From an uncultured Lachnospiraceae bacterium (GTDB taxonomy: Bacteria > Bacillota > Clostridia > Lachnospirales > Lachnospiraceae), in assembly GCA_900553355.1 (NCBI GenBank), contig USDK01000083.1, positions 1 through 8,293 on the forward strand: a stretch of DNA of 8,293 bases, given 5' to 3'. Position 1 is the first letter of the stretch. Every line of letters begins with the position of its first letter. The notes under the pieces are model-generated. The model made no database searches. It was given only the letters and a program-made list of their open reading frames with translations, and was not told the origin of the DNA. The translations under genes were made by a program, and so were the position numbers. Below are positions 1-5,562 of the stretch, one piece after another.

Positions 1-97
1 AAAACGGTTTTAGCAGAATTCCGGCAGCCTAGAAGCCAGCCCCCGACGAAGCCCCGGCGACAGGCAGCACACGCCTCACGGGCGTCCGTATTTCAAC
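1..97. other. GC-rich non-coding tract downstream of the thi operon
   Basis: This stretch lies beyond the terminator that closes the thi operon and is noticeably richer in G and C than the genes beside it. It contains short inverted repeats, for example acgcc/ggcgt at about 71-85, and several C-runs and G-runs. One plus-strand frame is open from base 1 to about 150, but its translation is a Pro/Arg/Gln/Ser-rich string without any recognisable motif. It also runs through the terminator, so I do not call a gene. It may be part of an intergenic palindromic repeat or of a structured RNA that continues outside the window. Nothing in it lets me decide. Confidence 0.4.
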
Positions 98-137
98 AAA
101 AAAAGAACAGCAATGAACCTCAAATCCACCACTGCTC
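98..137 (-). terminator. Intrinsic terminator of the thiW-thiM-thiE operon
   Basis: Read on the minus strand, the arm GAGCAGTGGTGGA (137-125) can pair along all 13 positions with TTCATTGCTGTTC (117-105), counting G-U pairs, around a 7-base loop. Seven T residues (104-98) follow directly. It starts 18 bases after the thiE stop codon, which is the expected place for the end of the operon. The stem has several G-U pairs, so it is weaker than a pure Watson-Crick stem, but the T-run is good. Confidence 0.85.
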
Positions 138-154
138 TTCACTCATGTCCTAAA

Positions 155-796
155 TCACTTTCCCATCAAAGCAACAATCTTATCCTTCAGCTCCCGCGCA
201 TTCTTCTTCGGATCCTTCGCCTTCATGATCGCAGAAACAACCGCCATACCACTCATACCGGCACCCTCAAGCACATCCATATTCCCGGCATTCAATCCCC
301 CGATCGCAACCGCCGGAATCGGAACCGCCTCACAGATATCCTTCAACGTAGAAACCTTGGTAAGGATCGTCACCACCTTAGTAGTAGTAGGATAAATCGC
401 CCCCACACCAAGATAATCCGCACCATCCTCATAAGCCTTCACAGCAGCCTCCACCGTCTTGGCAGTAGCCCCCACGATCTTATCCGGTCCCATCAGCTTC
501 CTTGCCACAGCAACCGGAATATCAGAAGCTCCAACATGCACACCAGCCGCATCACAGGCCAGCGCCACATCCACACGATCATCAATGATCAGCGGCACAT
601 TATAACGATCTGTGATCTCCTTCACCTTAAAAGCCTTATCCAGATACTCCCGTCCACCCTTATTCTTCTCGCGAAGCTGGACCAGAGTCACACCACCCTT
701 ACAAGCCTCCTCAACCGTACGGAGCAAAGACTCCTCCGTATGATAAGAACTATCCGTCACCAGATACAACGTTACATCCAAATCTTTTCTATCCAT
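155..796 (-). CDS. thiE: Thiamine phosphate synthase ThiE
   Basis: The protein of 213 residues joins HMP-PP and hydroxyethylthiazole phosphate to thiamine phosphate in the cytosol, releasing pyrophosphate. It is a TIM-barrel protein of normal ThiE length. Visible family motifs are QLREK at 40-44, IIDDRVDVAL at 70-79, GVHVG at 85-89, GADYLGVGAIYPTTTK at 125-140 (pyrophosphate/thiazole phosphate loop) and AVAIGGL at 162-168, followed by the phosphate-binding GMSGMAVVSAI at 180-190. An upstream ATG at 826 is in frame, but it lies inside the 3' end of thiM and would add ten residues unlike the family. The ATG at 796 has AGAGGGG just upstream and is preferred. It begins 16 bases after the thiM stop. 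Codon use is odd: every Asp codon is GAT and almost every Lys is AAG, unlike thiM and thiW. It is the last gene of the operon. Confidence 0.95.
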   Translation of the reverse strand: MDRKDLDVTLYLVTDSSYHTEESLLRTVEEACKGGVTLVQLREKNKGGREYLDKAFKVKEITDRYNVPLIIDDRVDVALACDAAGVHVGASDIPVAVARKLMGPDKIVGATAKTVEAAVKAYEDGADYLGVGAIYPTTTKVVTILTKVSTLKDICEAVPIPAVAIGGLNAGNMDVLEGAGMSGMAVVSAIMKAKDPKKNARELKDKIVALMGK

Positions 797-812
797 CCTA
801 ATCCCCTCTTTT

Positions 813-1715
813 TCAGTACATTTCAATCTTCAACAGATCCAGCAGCTGTCGATCCGAAAGCCCATAGATCTCATCCAGCAGATTTACCTGAAAGCTTCCC
901 GGACCGCGGGAAATCTTCTCCGCTTCCTCGCCGGCGATACCCATAAGTGCAGTACCAAGCACTGCCGCAGCCAGATAATTCCCGGATCTCCCATTTAATT
1001 CCATCTCAACGCCAGACCAGACACCTGCCTCTATCCTATCCGTCATCTCTTTCGCAATATTATCTTCGCACCCCGGCAAAAACGCCGCAGTCAGTGCACC
1101 GACCATACAGCCGGTTCCTGTGATCCCGGACAGCGCCGCACTGCCATTTTGTACCAGAACAACCCGTTCACCATCCGTAACAAAATCCTGTTTCCCGGTA
1201 GCCAGCACGATTGCCTGATTATTTCTGGAAAAAGCCTTAAGCACTTCACTGACTCCATCGATATTTTCCTCAGTCAGAGCATCCTCGACACCCGCATCGA
1301 TTCCGATCGCATGAGACGGCAGCCCGGAAACAGCCAGAAGCTCTGACATATTTCCCTTCAGCACTGCCGGATGACCGATCCTTAAAAGCTCCCTCGCCAG
1401 ATCCAGCCTGAGATCACTGCATGCAACCCCTACCAGGTCCAGAAGAACCGGAATCTTATTTTCCATCGCGGTTCTCATAGAACGCTTCATTGACTCGATT
1501 CTGGCATCGGTAATATTCCCGAGATTCAGCATCAGCGCACCAGCCGATGCCGTAATATCTGTCACCTCTGCCGGATGCTCCGCCATGATCGGCCTTGCAC
1601 CTACTGCAAGGACCACGTTGGCACAGTCATGGATCGAGATTGGATTGGTGATGCAATGGATCAGCGGCTTTTCTTCTTTAATTCGCTTTCGCAGTTGTAA
1701 AATTCTTTGTCTCAT
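813..1715 (-). CDS. thiM: Hydroxyethylthiazole kinase ThiM
   Basis: The 300-residue product phosphorylates the hydroxyl of 4-methyl-5-(2-hydroxyethyl)thiazole, the salvage route to the thiazole half of thiamine. It belongs to the ribokinase-like fold. Supporting features are the N-terminal HCITNPISIHDCAN (20-33, thiazole pocket), MAEHPAEV (44-51), the KGNMSEL segment (120-126) and the C-terminal GITGTGCMVGA (197-207) with the catalytic-site Cys203 and anion-hole glycines. The family is usually about 265-275 residues. The extra length here is mostly a C-terminal tail after residue 270 (GPGSFQVNLLDEIYGL). The first 13 codons overlap the end of thiW in another frame, and the only nearby ribosome site is a weak GGGTT, so translation probably depends on coupling to thiW. 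No other ATG lies before the conserved HCITN block. Confidence 0.95.
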   Translation of the reverse strand: MRQRILQLRKRIKEEKPLIHCITNPISIHDCANVVLAVGARPIMAEHPAEVTDITASAGALMLNLGNITDARIESMKRSMRTAMENKIPVLLDLVGVACSDLRLDLARELLRIGHPAVLKGNMSELLAVSGLPSHAIGIDAGVEDALTEENIDGVSEVLKAFSRNNQAIVLATGKQDFVTDGERVVLVQNGSAALSGITGTGCMVGALTAAFLPGCEDNIAKEMTDRIEAGVWSGVEMELNGRSGNYLAAAVLGTALMGIAGEEAEKISRGPGSFQVNLLDEIYGLSDRQLLDLLKIEMY

Positions 1716-2232
1716 ATGTTTTTGAACCCAAAGCTGCCTGGAATTTCACCAGAAGACCTGCTTTACTCAGAGCCTTCAGGAAAATATAGGCAACACATCC
1801 TCCCATTGTGGTTGCTGCAAGGAACATCGGCGTATAATAAAATGCTGTCAGTCCGCCTCTTCCCATCAGGAATGCCATCACCGGATAAGAAACCATGGAT
1901 CCGATGATACCTGTTCCAAAGATCTCACCGATCACCGCACAGATGATCTTGCCTTTGGAAAGTCTGTAGAACACACCTGAAAGGAATGCGCCAAATACTG
2001 CACCGGTCAGTGCAAGTGGCGGGATTCCCATGAACATCATACGGATCACGCCGATCATGGTCGCACAGAGAAGGGAATACCACGGTCCCATCAGAACCGA
2101 GCATACGATATTGACAAGATGCGCCGTGGGGCACATTCCCTCAATCCTCAGGATCGGTGAAATAACGACACCGATCGCAACCATCATTGCCAGCATTACC
2201 ATACGAAGCGTGTGCATCCTTTGTTTTTCCAT
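1678..2232 (-). CDS. thiW: ThiW, probable thiazole-specific S component of an ECF transporter
   Basis: This hydrophobic protein of 184 residues has about five to six predicted membrane segments (roughly residues 10-28, 38-62, 70-90, 96-122, 132-152) and a short polar C-terminus. The block PTAHLVNIVCSVLMGPWYS (35-53), followed by an R-M-M-F-M-G-I-P-P-L-A region and GAVFGAFLSG (77-86), matches the ThiW family. That family is assigned by gene context and riboswitch control to uptake of hydroxyethylthiazole as the substrate-binding subunit of an energy-coupling factor transporter. The shared ATPase and T-component genes are not in this window. An upstream in-frame ATG at 2283 would add 17 polar residues. 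I chose 2232 because AGGGAGGA (2248-2241) sits 8 bases before it. It is the first gene after the TPP-controlled leader, and its end overlaps thiM by 38 bases. Confidence 0.92.
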   Translation of the reverse strand: MEKQRMHTLRMVMLAMMVAIGVVISPILRIEGMCPTAHLVNIVCSVLMGPWYSLLCATMIGVIRMMFMGIPPLALTGAVFGAFLSGVFYRLSKGKIICAVIGEIFGTGIIGSMVSYPVMAFLMGRGGLTAFYYTPMFLAATTMGGCVAYIFLKALSKAGLLVKFQAALGSKTYETKNFTTAKAN

Positions 2233-2240
2233 AGTGTTTT

Positions 2241-2270
2241 TCCTCCCTGAAATATCAGGCAGAGCCCTGT
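2241..2270 (-). promoter_or_regulatory. thiW ribosome binding site with alternative hairpins
   Basis: The Shine-Dalgarno sequence AGGGAGGA (2248-2241) is partly inside a possible hairpin CCUGA-UAUU-UCAGG (2259-2246), which would cover its first three bases. The same CCUG can instead pair with CAGG at 2269-2266, which would free the site. Two mutually exclusive short stems next to a start codon suggest control of translation initiation. Both stems are only 4-5 base pairs, so this is a hypothesis from pairing alone. Confidence 0.4.
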
Positions 2271-2279
2271 CAGATCCGG

Positions 2280-2368
2280 GCAAAAGCTTCCCGTCTGCTG
2301 CAGTCTGCCCTTAGATTTTGGCGGTCGAAGTTCCCTTACTTCCTCTCACTCCGAAAACACGGATTCCC
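2280..2368 (-). promoter_or_regulatory. Degenerate second THI-box-like element in the thiW leader
   Basis: Read on the minus strand, TGAGAGGAAG (2348-2339) and CTTCGACCG (2330-2322) exactly repeat two blocks of the genuine TPP aptamer at 2640-2631 and 2624-2616. The separating loop differs in length (8 against 6 bases). Upstream, GGGA and GTGT line up with the same bases of the aptamer. The P3-like stem is kept with different bases (UCCG/CGGA instead of GCUUGU/ACAGGC), so the 5' half of a TPP fold can be drawn. The 3' half does not fit: the conserved CUGAU and AAUGCC of the pyrophosphate-binding arm are missing. In their place is GCAGAC-UGCA-GCAGAC followed by CGGGAAG. The element is a decayed or altered copy, and ligand binding is doubtful. 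Confidence 0.55.
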
Positions 2369-2374
2369 ATCGCT

Positions 2375-2533
2375 TACATGATCCTTCCGGAAAAATCCTC
2401 CGGAATATCACTCTCCTGCCAGACATTAAGGCGCTCCCCTTCCTGCCCGCTCGCCGCAGAAGCTCCACATGCAGTCTCTGTCACTTTCACATCCCCACAT
2501 TGTCAGACCATTCCAGTTCCATTCCTGCATCCG
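2375..2533 (-). other. Leader spacer between the terminator and the second element, no gene called
   Basis: This purine-rich stretch of the thiW leader separates the first terminator from the degenerate THI-box. It contains a hairpin TTCCGG/CCGGAA (2405-2400 with 2390-2385) around a 9-base loop. Several short frames are open, including a 26-codon one that starts with ATG at 2427 and has an AGGAAGGGG upstream. Their Gly/Arg/Glu-rich translations resemble no protein I know, and two stops interrupt the most protein-like frame. I see no supported gene. Confidence 0.4.
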
Positions 2534-2574
2534 AAAAGAGCGCATCCCATGGCAAACTCCACGGAGACACGCTC
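2534..2574 (-). terminator. Riboswitch-controlled intrinsic terminator
   Basis: On the minus strand GAGCGTGTCTC (2574-2564) pairs with GGGATGCGCTC (2548-2538) over 11 positions, including G-U pairs. A further UGG/CCA pairing is possible inside the 15-base loop, and TTTT (2537-2534) follows. The T-run is short. The 5' arm and loop edge, UCUCCGU (2567-2561), can instead pair with ACGGAGG (2594-2588) at the 3' end of the TPP aptamer, giving an antiterminator of 7 base pairs. This is the usual arrangement for TPP-dependent early termination. Confidence 0.75.
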
Positions 2575-2582
2575 TCAGATCA

Positions 2583-2662
2583 CAATCCCTCCGTTGGCAT
2601 TACCCAAATCAGGTACGGTCGAAGATCTATCTTCCTCTCAGCCTGTCACACAAGCTCCCGCT
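2583..2662 (-). promoter_or_regulatory. TPP riboswitch aptamer (THI-box) controlling thiW-thiM-thiE
   Basis: Both signature blocks of the TPP aptamer are present on the minus strand. The pyrimidine-binding side has GGGAGC, a P3 hairpin GCUUGU-GUG-ACAGGC (2656-2642) and the conserved CUGAGAG (2641-2635). The pyrophosphate-binding side has ACCUGAUUUGGGUAAUGCC, then AACGGAGGGA down to 2586, with P5 formed by UUGG/CCAA. Between them is a small P3a hairpin, GAAGA/UCUUC, and the CGG/CCG pairing of P2. The closing P1 helix is weak and I could not draw it convincingly, so the outer limits are approximate. It lies about 20 bases downstream of a strong promoter and upstream of a terminator. The expected effect is lowered thi expression when thiamine pyrophosphate is abundant. 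Confidence 0.93.
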
Positions 2663-2685
2663 GGCTCTTTTCTTTTCTGTTCCTC

Positions 2686-2714
2686 AATATAGCACACCCT
2701 TATTCCATTGTCAA
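2686..2714 (-). promoter_or_regulatory. Sigma-A type promoter for the thi operon
   Basis: A perfect -35 box TTGACA (2714-2709) and a -10 box TATATT (2691-2686) are separated by exactly 17 bases. The TGC directly before the -10 box makes it an extended -10. Transcription should begin near 2679, just before the TPP aptamer. Confidence 0.9.
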
Positions 2715-2723
2715 CGAATCATG

Positions 2724-2749
2724 AAACATCAACTATGTACCGGATGTTT
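2724..2749. terminator. Possible weak hairpin between gpr and the thi promoter
   Basis: AAACATC (2724-2730) and GATGTTT (2743-2749) form a 7-base-pair hairpin with a 12-base loop, 25 bases beyond the gpr stop codon. For minus-strand transcription no T-run follows it, so it is a poor terminator for gpr. On the plus strand a short T-run is present. It may act as a weak or bidirectional stop, or it may mean nothing. Confidence 0.25.
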
Positions 2750-2773
2750 TTATCAAACCAATATTCAGGAATC

Positions 2774-3763
2774 TTACTTTGAGATCTCATCGATCAGACG
2801 CAGCTCTTCCTCTGTAAACGGTGCACAGTGGATCGCTTTCACATTATCCAGGATCTGCTGTGGCTTGGAAGCGCCGATGAGTACACTGGTGACCTCCTCA
2901 TGGTGGAGCAGCCAGCCAAGTGCCATATCTGCAAGCTTTTCTCCTCGCTGCGCTGCCAGATCGTTCAGTCTGCGGATCTGGTCCAGACGTTCTGGTGTCA
3001 GTGCGCTTTCTTTCAGGAATCTTCCGTCTTTGCGGATACGGCTGTCCTCCGGGATTCCGTTCAGGTAGCGGTCTGTCAGCTGTCCCTGTGCAAGAGGGCT
3101 GAAGGTGATGAGGCCTTTTTTCAGGATGCCGGTGGTTCTCTTCAGGCCGTTCTCTTCCACAGTTCTGTCAAAAATGGAATACCGGTTCTGATTGATCACA
3201 AACGGGCATTTCAGATCTTTCAGGATCGCTGCTGCCTGGCTTAAAGTTTTTCCATCGTAATTGGAAAGTCCTACATAGAGGGCCTTACCCTGCTGAACCG
3301 CTGTTGCAAGCGCGCCCATAGTCTCCTCCAGAGGAGTCTCAGGGTCCATTCTGTGATGGTAAAAAATATCCACATATTCCAGTCCCATGCGTTTCAGGCT
3401 CTGGTCAAGGCTCGCCAGAAGATATTTACGGCTGCCCCAGTTTCCGTAAGGGCCCTCCCACATATCATAGCCGGCCTTGGTTGTGATGATCAGTTCATCA
3501 CGATACGGCATCAGTTCTTCTTTCAGGATCTTGCCGAAATTCCTCTCTGCACTTCCGTAGGCAGGTCCGTAATTATTGGCAAGGTCAAACTGTGTGATGC
3601 CATTGTCAAAAGCTGTAAAACACAGCTGTTTCATATTTTCATAATCAGAAGTATCTCCGAAATTATGCCATAATCCAAGAGATACCTTCGGAAGCATCAG
3701 GCCGCTTTCTCCGCAGCGGTTATACTCCATGGTCTCATAACGTTCTTTTGCAGGTGTGTACAT
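2774..3763 (-). CDS. gpr: Aldo-keto reductase, GpR/YghZ type (L-glyceraldehyde 3-phosphate reductase family)
   Basis: The cytosolic protein of 329 residues is an NADPH-dependent aldo-keto reductase closely resembling E. coli GpR (YghZ, AKR14 family), which reduces L-glyceraldehyde 3-phosphate and methylglyoxal. The full catalytic tetrad is visible as Asp60 and Tyr65 in FDLANNYGP, Lys96 in TTKAGYDMW and His137 in FYHHRMD. The N-terminal ERYETMEYNRCGESGL, the SLGLWHNFG block (28-36) and GSRKYLLASLDQSLKRMGL (110-128) are shared with GpR, and VTSVLIGAS near residue 290 marks the cofactor-binding end. A longer in-frame start at 3904 would run into abfA. The ATG at 3763 has GGGAGG eight bases upstream and fits the family start. 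It follows abfA by 62 bases with no convincing promoter between, so the two are probably one transcript. The true substrate cannot be told from sequence. Confidence 0.9.
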   Translation of the reverse strand: MYTPAKERYETMEYNRCGESGLMLPKVSLGLWHNFGDTSDYENMKQLCFTAFDNGITQFDLANNYGPAYGSAERNFGKILKEELMPYRDELIITTKAGYDMWEGPYGNWGSRKYLLASLDQSLKRMGLEYVDIFYHHRMDPETPLEETMGALATAVQQGKALYVGLSNYDGKTLSQAAAILKDLKCPFVINQNRYSIFDRTVEENGLKRTTGILKKGLITFSPLAQGQLTDRYLNGIPEDSRIRKDGRFLKESALTPERLDQIRRLNDLAAQRGEKLADMALGWLLHHEEVTSVLIGASKPQQILDNVKAIHCAPFTEEELRLIDEISK

Positions 3764-3825
3764 AAAAAGCCCTCCCATAATGCCACATAATTTACATTTT
3801 CTGTAACCAATTCCTTCACTTACAC

Positions 3826-5331
3826 CTATTTCGCAAGACGGATCATATTCCAGCTGTGTTTTGCAAACACTGCCTCCAGCTTTCCGCCTTCCAGTTTCGA
3901 GCACTCTGCGCCGGCTTTTACAGGAACTACATTCTCCGGCTGTGCCTCTGTATTCACCGCCTGAAGGTCATCATTGTTCAGCACGATATGCTCTACGATC
4001 TTATATCCCTCAAACTGCCTTAAATCACAGGAAACTTCCATGTCCTCATCCAGGCTCTTGTTCACTGCAAAAATAGTCAGAGCATCTTTTTCCTCATCCC
4101 AGACACACACGGAATCCAGATACGGCGCTTCACCATAGGTTCTGCTCTCGTATACCGGTGTGAGAACCTGCGTATTGAGGACGGTTCCTCTTCCAAACAC
4201 ACTGGTCAGCATATATGGATAAAAGATAGTCTGGCGCCATGCACCGGTGTCGGAAGTCATAATCGGCGCGATAACATTGACCAACTGTGCCATGCAGGCG
4301 ATCTTTACACGGTCTGCGTGACGGAGAAGTGTGATCAGCATACTTCCCACAAGAAGTGCATCCTCAAAGTTGTAAACATCCTCCAGCTGATGAGGTGCCT
4401 GCACCCATTTCTCCAGTTTTTTGTCCTGCTCGTTGCTGTGGTACCATACGTTCCACTCGTCAAAGGAAAGGTTGATCTGTTTTTTGCCATGTTTCTTTGC
4501 TTTTACAGCATCACAGATGGAAACCACACCGGAGATAAAATCATCCATGCCTTTGGAGCATGCAAGGAAATCCGCAGTGTCACCCGCCTGATTTCCATAG
4601 TACTGATGCAGAGAAAGATAATCCACCTGATCGTAAGCCTCGTCAAGAACCGTATACTCCCAGGAACCAAAAGTCGGCATCTCCAGATTGGAGCTTCCGC
4701 AGGCAACTGTCTCAACCTCCGGGTCCATAAATTTCATCAGGCGGGCTGTCTCTGCCGCAACTCTTCCGTATTCTGCCGCAGTTTTATGTCCCATCTGCCA
4801 CGGGCCGTCCATCTCGTTTCCGAGACACCATAATTTGATATCGTGAGGCTGTTCATAACCATGAGATTTACGGAGATCACTGTAATAAGTGCCACCCTTG
4901 AAGTTACAGTATTCCAGAAGATTCTTCGCATCCTCCGGACCTCTTGTTCCCAGGTTCACTGCCATCATCACATCACTGCCTGCTTTTCTGGACCAGTCCA
5001 CAAATTCATTCAGACCAAACTGGTTTGTCTCGATCACACCCCAGGCAAGCTCCGGTCTGGACGGACGCTGATCTTTTGGTCCGACACTGTCTTCCCAGCG
5101 GAATCCGGATACAAAATTTCCGCCCGGATAACGGACGATGGGTACCTGAAGTTCTCTTACCAGTTCCAGAGTATCCTTACGGAATCCCTGCTCGTCAGAA
5201 ATAGGACTGCCTTCCTGATAAATGCCCTCATAAACCGCACGTCCAAGATGTTCAATAAAGGAGCCAAAGATCCTTTTGTCTGTTTTTCCGATGAGGAAAT
5301 ATTTGTCCACGATGATCTGTGCTTTTTTCAT
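3826..5331 (-). CDS. abfA: Intracellular alpha-L-arabinofuranosidase, glycoside hydrolase family 51
   Basis: The 501-residue enzyme removes terminal alpha-L-arabinofuranosyl units from arabino-oligosaccharides and arabinoxylan fragments by a retaining mechanism. The acid/base is Glu173 in CLGNEMDGPW and the nucleophile is Glu292 in LSFDEWNVWY. The early block IFGSFIEHLGRAVYEGIY (21-38) and VRYPGGNFVSGFRWEDSVGP (66-85) are typical GH51 substrate-pocket segments. A (beta/alpha)8 barrel covers roughly residues 20-380 and a beta-sandwich the rest. The length is normal for the family. There is no signal peptide, so it acts on imported oligosaccharides. The ATG at 5331 is preceded by AGGAGGG. The in-frame start at 5370 would add 13 residues outside the family pattern. 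A promoter and an AraR-like repeat lie upstream, and a GpR-type reductase follows. Confidence 0.95.
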   Translation of the reverse strand: MKKAQIIVDKYFLIGKTDKRIFGSFIEHLGRAVYEGIYQEGSPISDEQGFRKDTLELVRELQVPIVRYPGGNFVSGFRWEDSVGPKDQRPSRPELAWGVIETNQFGLNEFVDWSRKAGSDVMMAVNLGTRGPEDAKNLLEYCNFKGGTYYSDLRKSHGYEQPHDIKLWCLGNEMDGPWQMGHKTAAEYGRVAAETARLMKFMDPEVETVACGSSNLEMPTFGSWEYTVLDEAYDQVDYLSLHQYYGNQAGDTADFLACSKGMDDFISGVVSICDAVKAKKHGKKQINLSFDEWNVWYHSNEQDKKLEKWVQAPHQLEDVYNFEDALLVGSMLITLLRHADRVKIACMAQLVNVIAPIMTSDTGAWRQTIFYPYMLTSVFGRGTVLNTQVLTPVYESRTYGEAPYLDSVCVWDEEKDALTIFAVNKSLDEDMEVSCDLRQFEGYKIVEHIVLNNDDLQAVNTEAQPENVVPVKAGAECSKLEGGKLEAVFAKHSWNMIRLAK

Positions 5332-5398
5332 TGTAAAAACCCTCCTGTGATAGAATTTTGTTATAGTCATTCACTCTTCCGGCATTTTTCACCTGACA

Positions 5399-5417
5399 GT
5401 ATCCACCCCAAAGATAC
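5399..5417. repeat. Short inverted repeat in the abfA leader
   Basis: GTATC (5399-5403) and GATAC (5413-5417) form a perfect 5-base inverted repeat around 9 bases, between the candidate promoter and the abfA start. It could be a small RNA hairpin or a second protein-binding half-site pair. Nothing else supports a function. Confidence 0.25.
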
Positions 5418-5447
5418 CTATCCACAGCAGAACAGACCTTCTCATTC

Positions 5448-5463
5448 TTCTGTACATTCAGAA
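5448..5463. promoter_or_regulatory. AraR-box-like operator candidate for abfA
   Basis: TTCTGTACATTCAGAA is an inverted repeat (TTCTG/CAGAA, 6-base centre). It lies about 13-28 bases downstream of the expected start of transcription, a usual place for a repressor. By my count it shares 10 of 16 bases with the Bacillus subtilis AraR operator ATTTGTACGTACAAAT, including the TGTAC core. That suggests control by arabinose through a GntR/LacI-type AraR, but no regulator gene is in the window and the match is only moderate. Confidence 0.4.
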
Positions 5464-5482
5464 AACTGCCGCTCTGTCTATC

Positions 5483-5511
5483 ATTTTATCATTCCTTCCG
5501 GCTTATGTCAT
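5483..5511 (-). promoter_or_regulatory. Sigma-A type promoter for abfA-gpr
   Basis: ATGACA (5511-5506, five of six consensus -35 bases) and TAAAAT (5488-5483, five of six consensus -10 bases) are 17 bases apart. A TGA directly before the -10 box gives an extended -10 element. The start would be near 5476, leaving a leader of about 145 bases before abfA. The 231-base gap to the preceding gene makes a separate promoter expected. Confidence 0.65.
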
Positions 5512-5562
5512 TGCCTTTCTCAGGAAACGCCCGGATTTTTCAAAAAATTTTCTATTTTCTCT

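Noticed and set aside
120..146. Eight-codon minus-strand frame MSEEQWWI ending inside the terminator, resembling a tryptophan leader peptide.
   Set aside because: AGGA lies only about one base from the ATG, too close to work, and the frame overlaps the operon terminator stem. Two Trp codons in eight can be chance, and no trp gene is seen.
113..946. Long plus-strand open frame of 277 codons across thiE and the end of thiM.
   Set aside because: It is antisense to well-supported thiE and thiM, its His/Arg/Ile/Ser-rich translation has no domain, and it has no plausible promoter.
2347..2490. Protein-like minus-strand frames in the leader spacer, including a 26-codon ATG frame and a GTG-started frame of about 38 codons.
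   Set aside because: They are short, interrupted by stops, overlap the degenerate THI-box, and their Gly/Glu/Arg-rich content follows from the purine-rich RNA strand. No homology is recognisable.
2318..3068. Overlapping plus-strand open frames across the thiW leader and the end of gpr.
   Set aside because: They run antisense through the TPP aptamer, the promoter and gpr, and the translations are Ser/Pro-rich without motifs.
5345..5390. Possible second -10 box TATAAC close to the abfA start.
   Set aside because: No -35 match at 16-18 bases upstream, whereas the promoter at 5483-5511 matches both boxes with ideal spacing.
5525..5562. A/T-rich stretch after the fusion gene stop as an intrinsic terminator.
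   Set aside because: Only A-T runs can pair there, and there is no GC-containing stem before a T-run, so termination is not supported.
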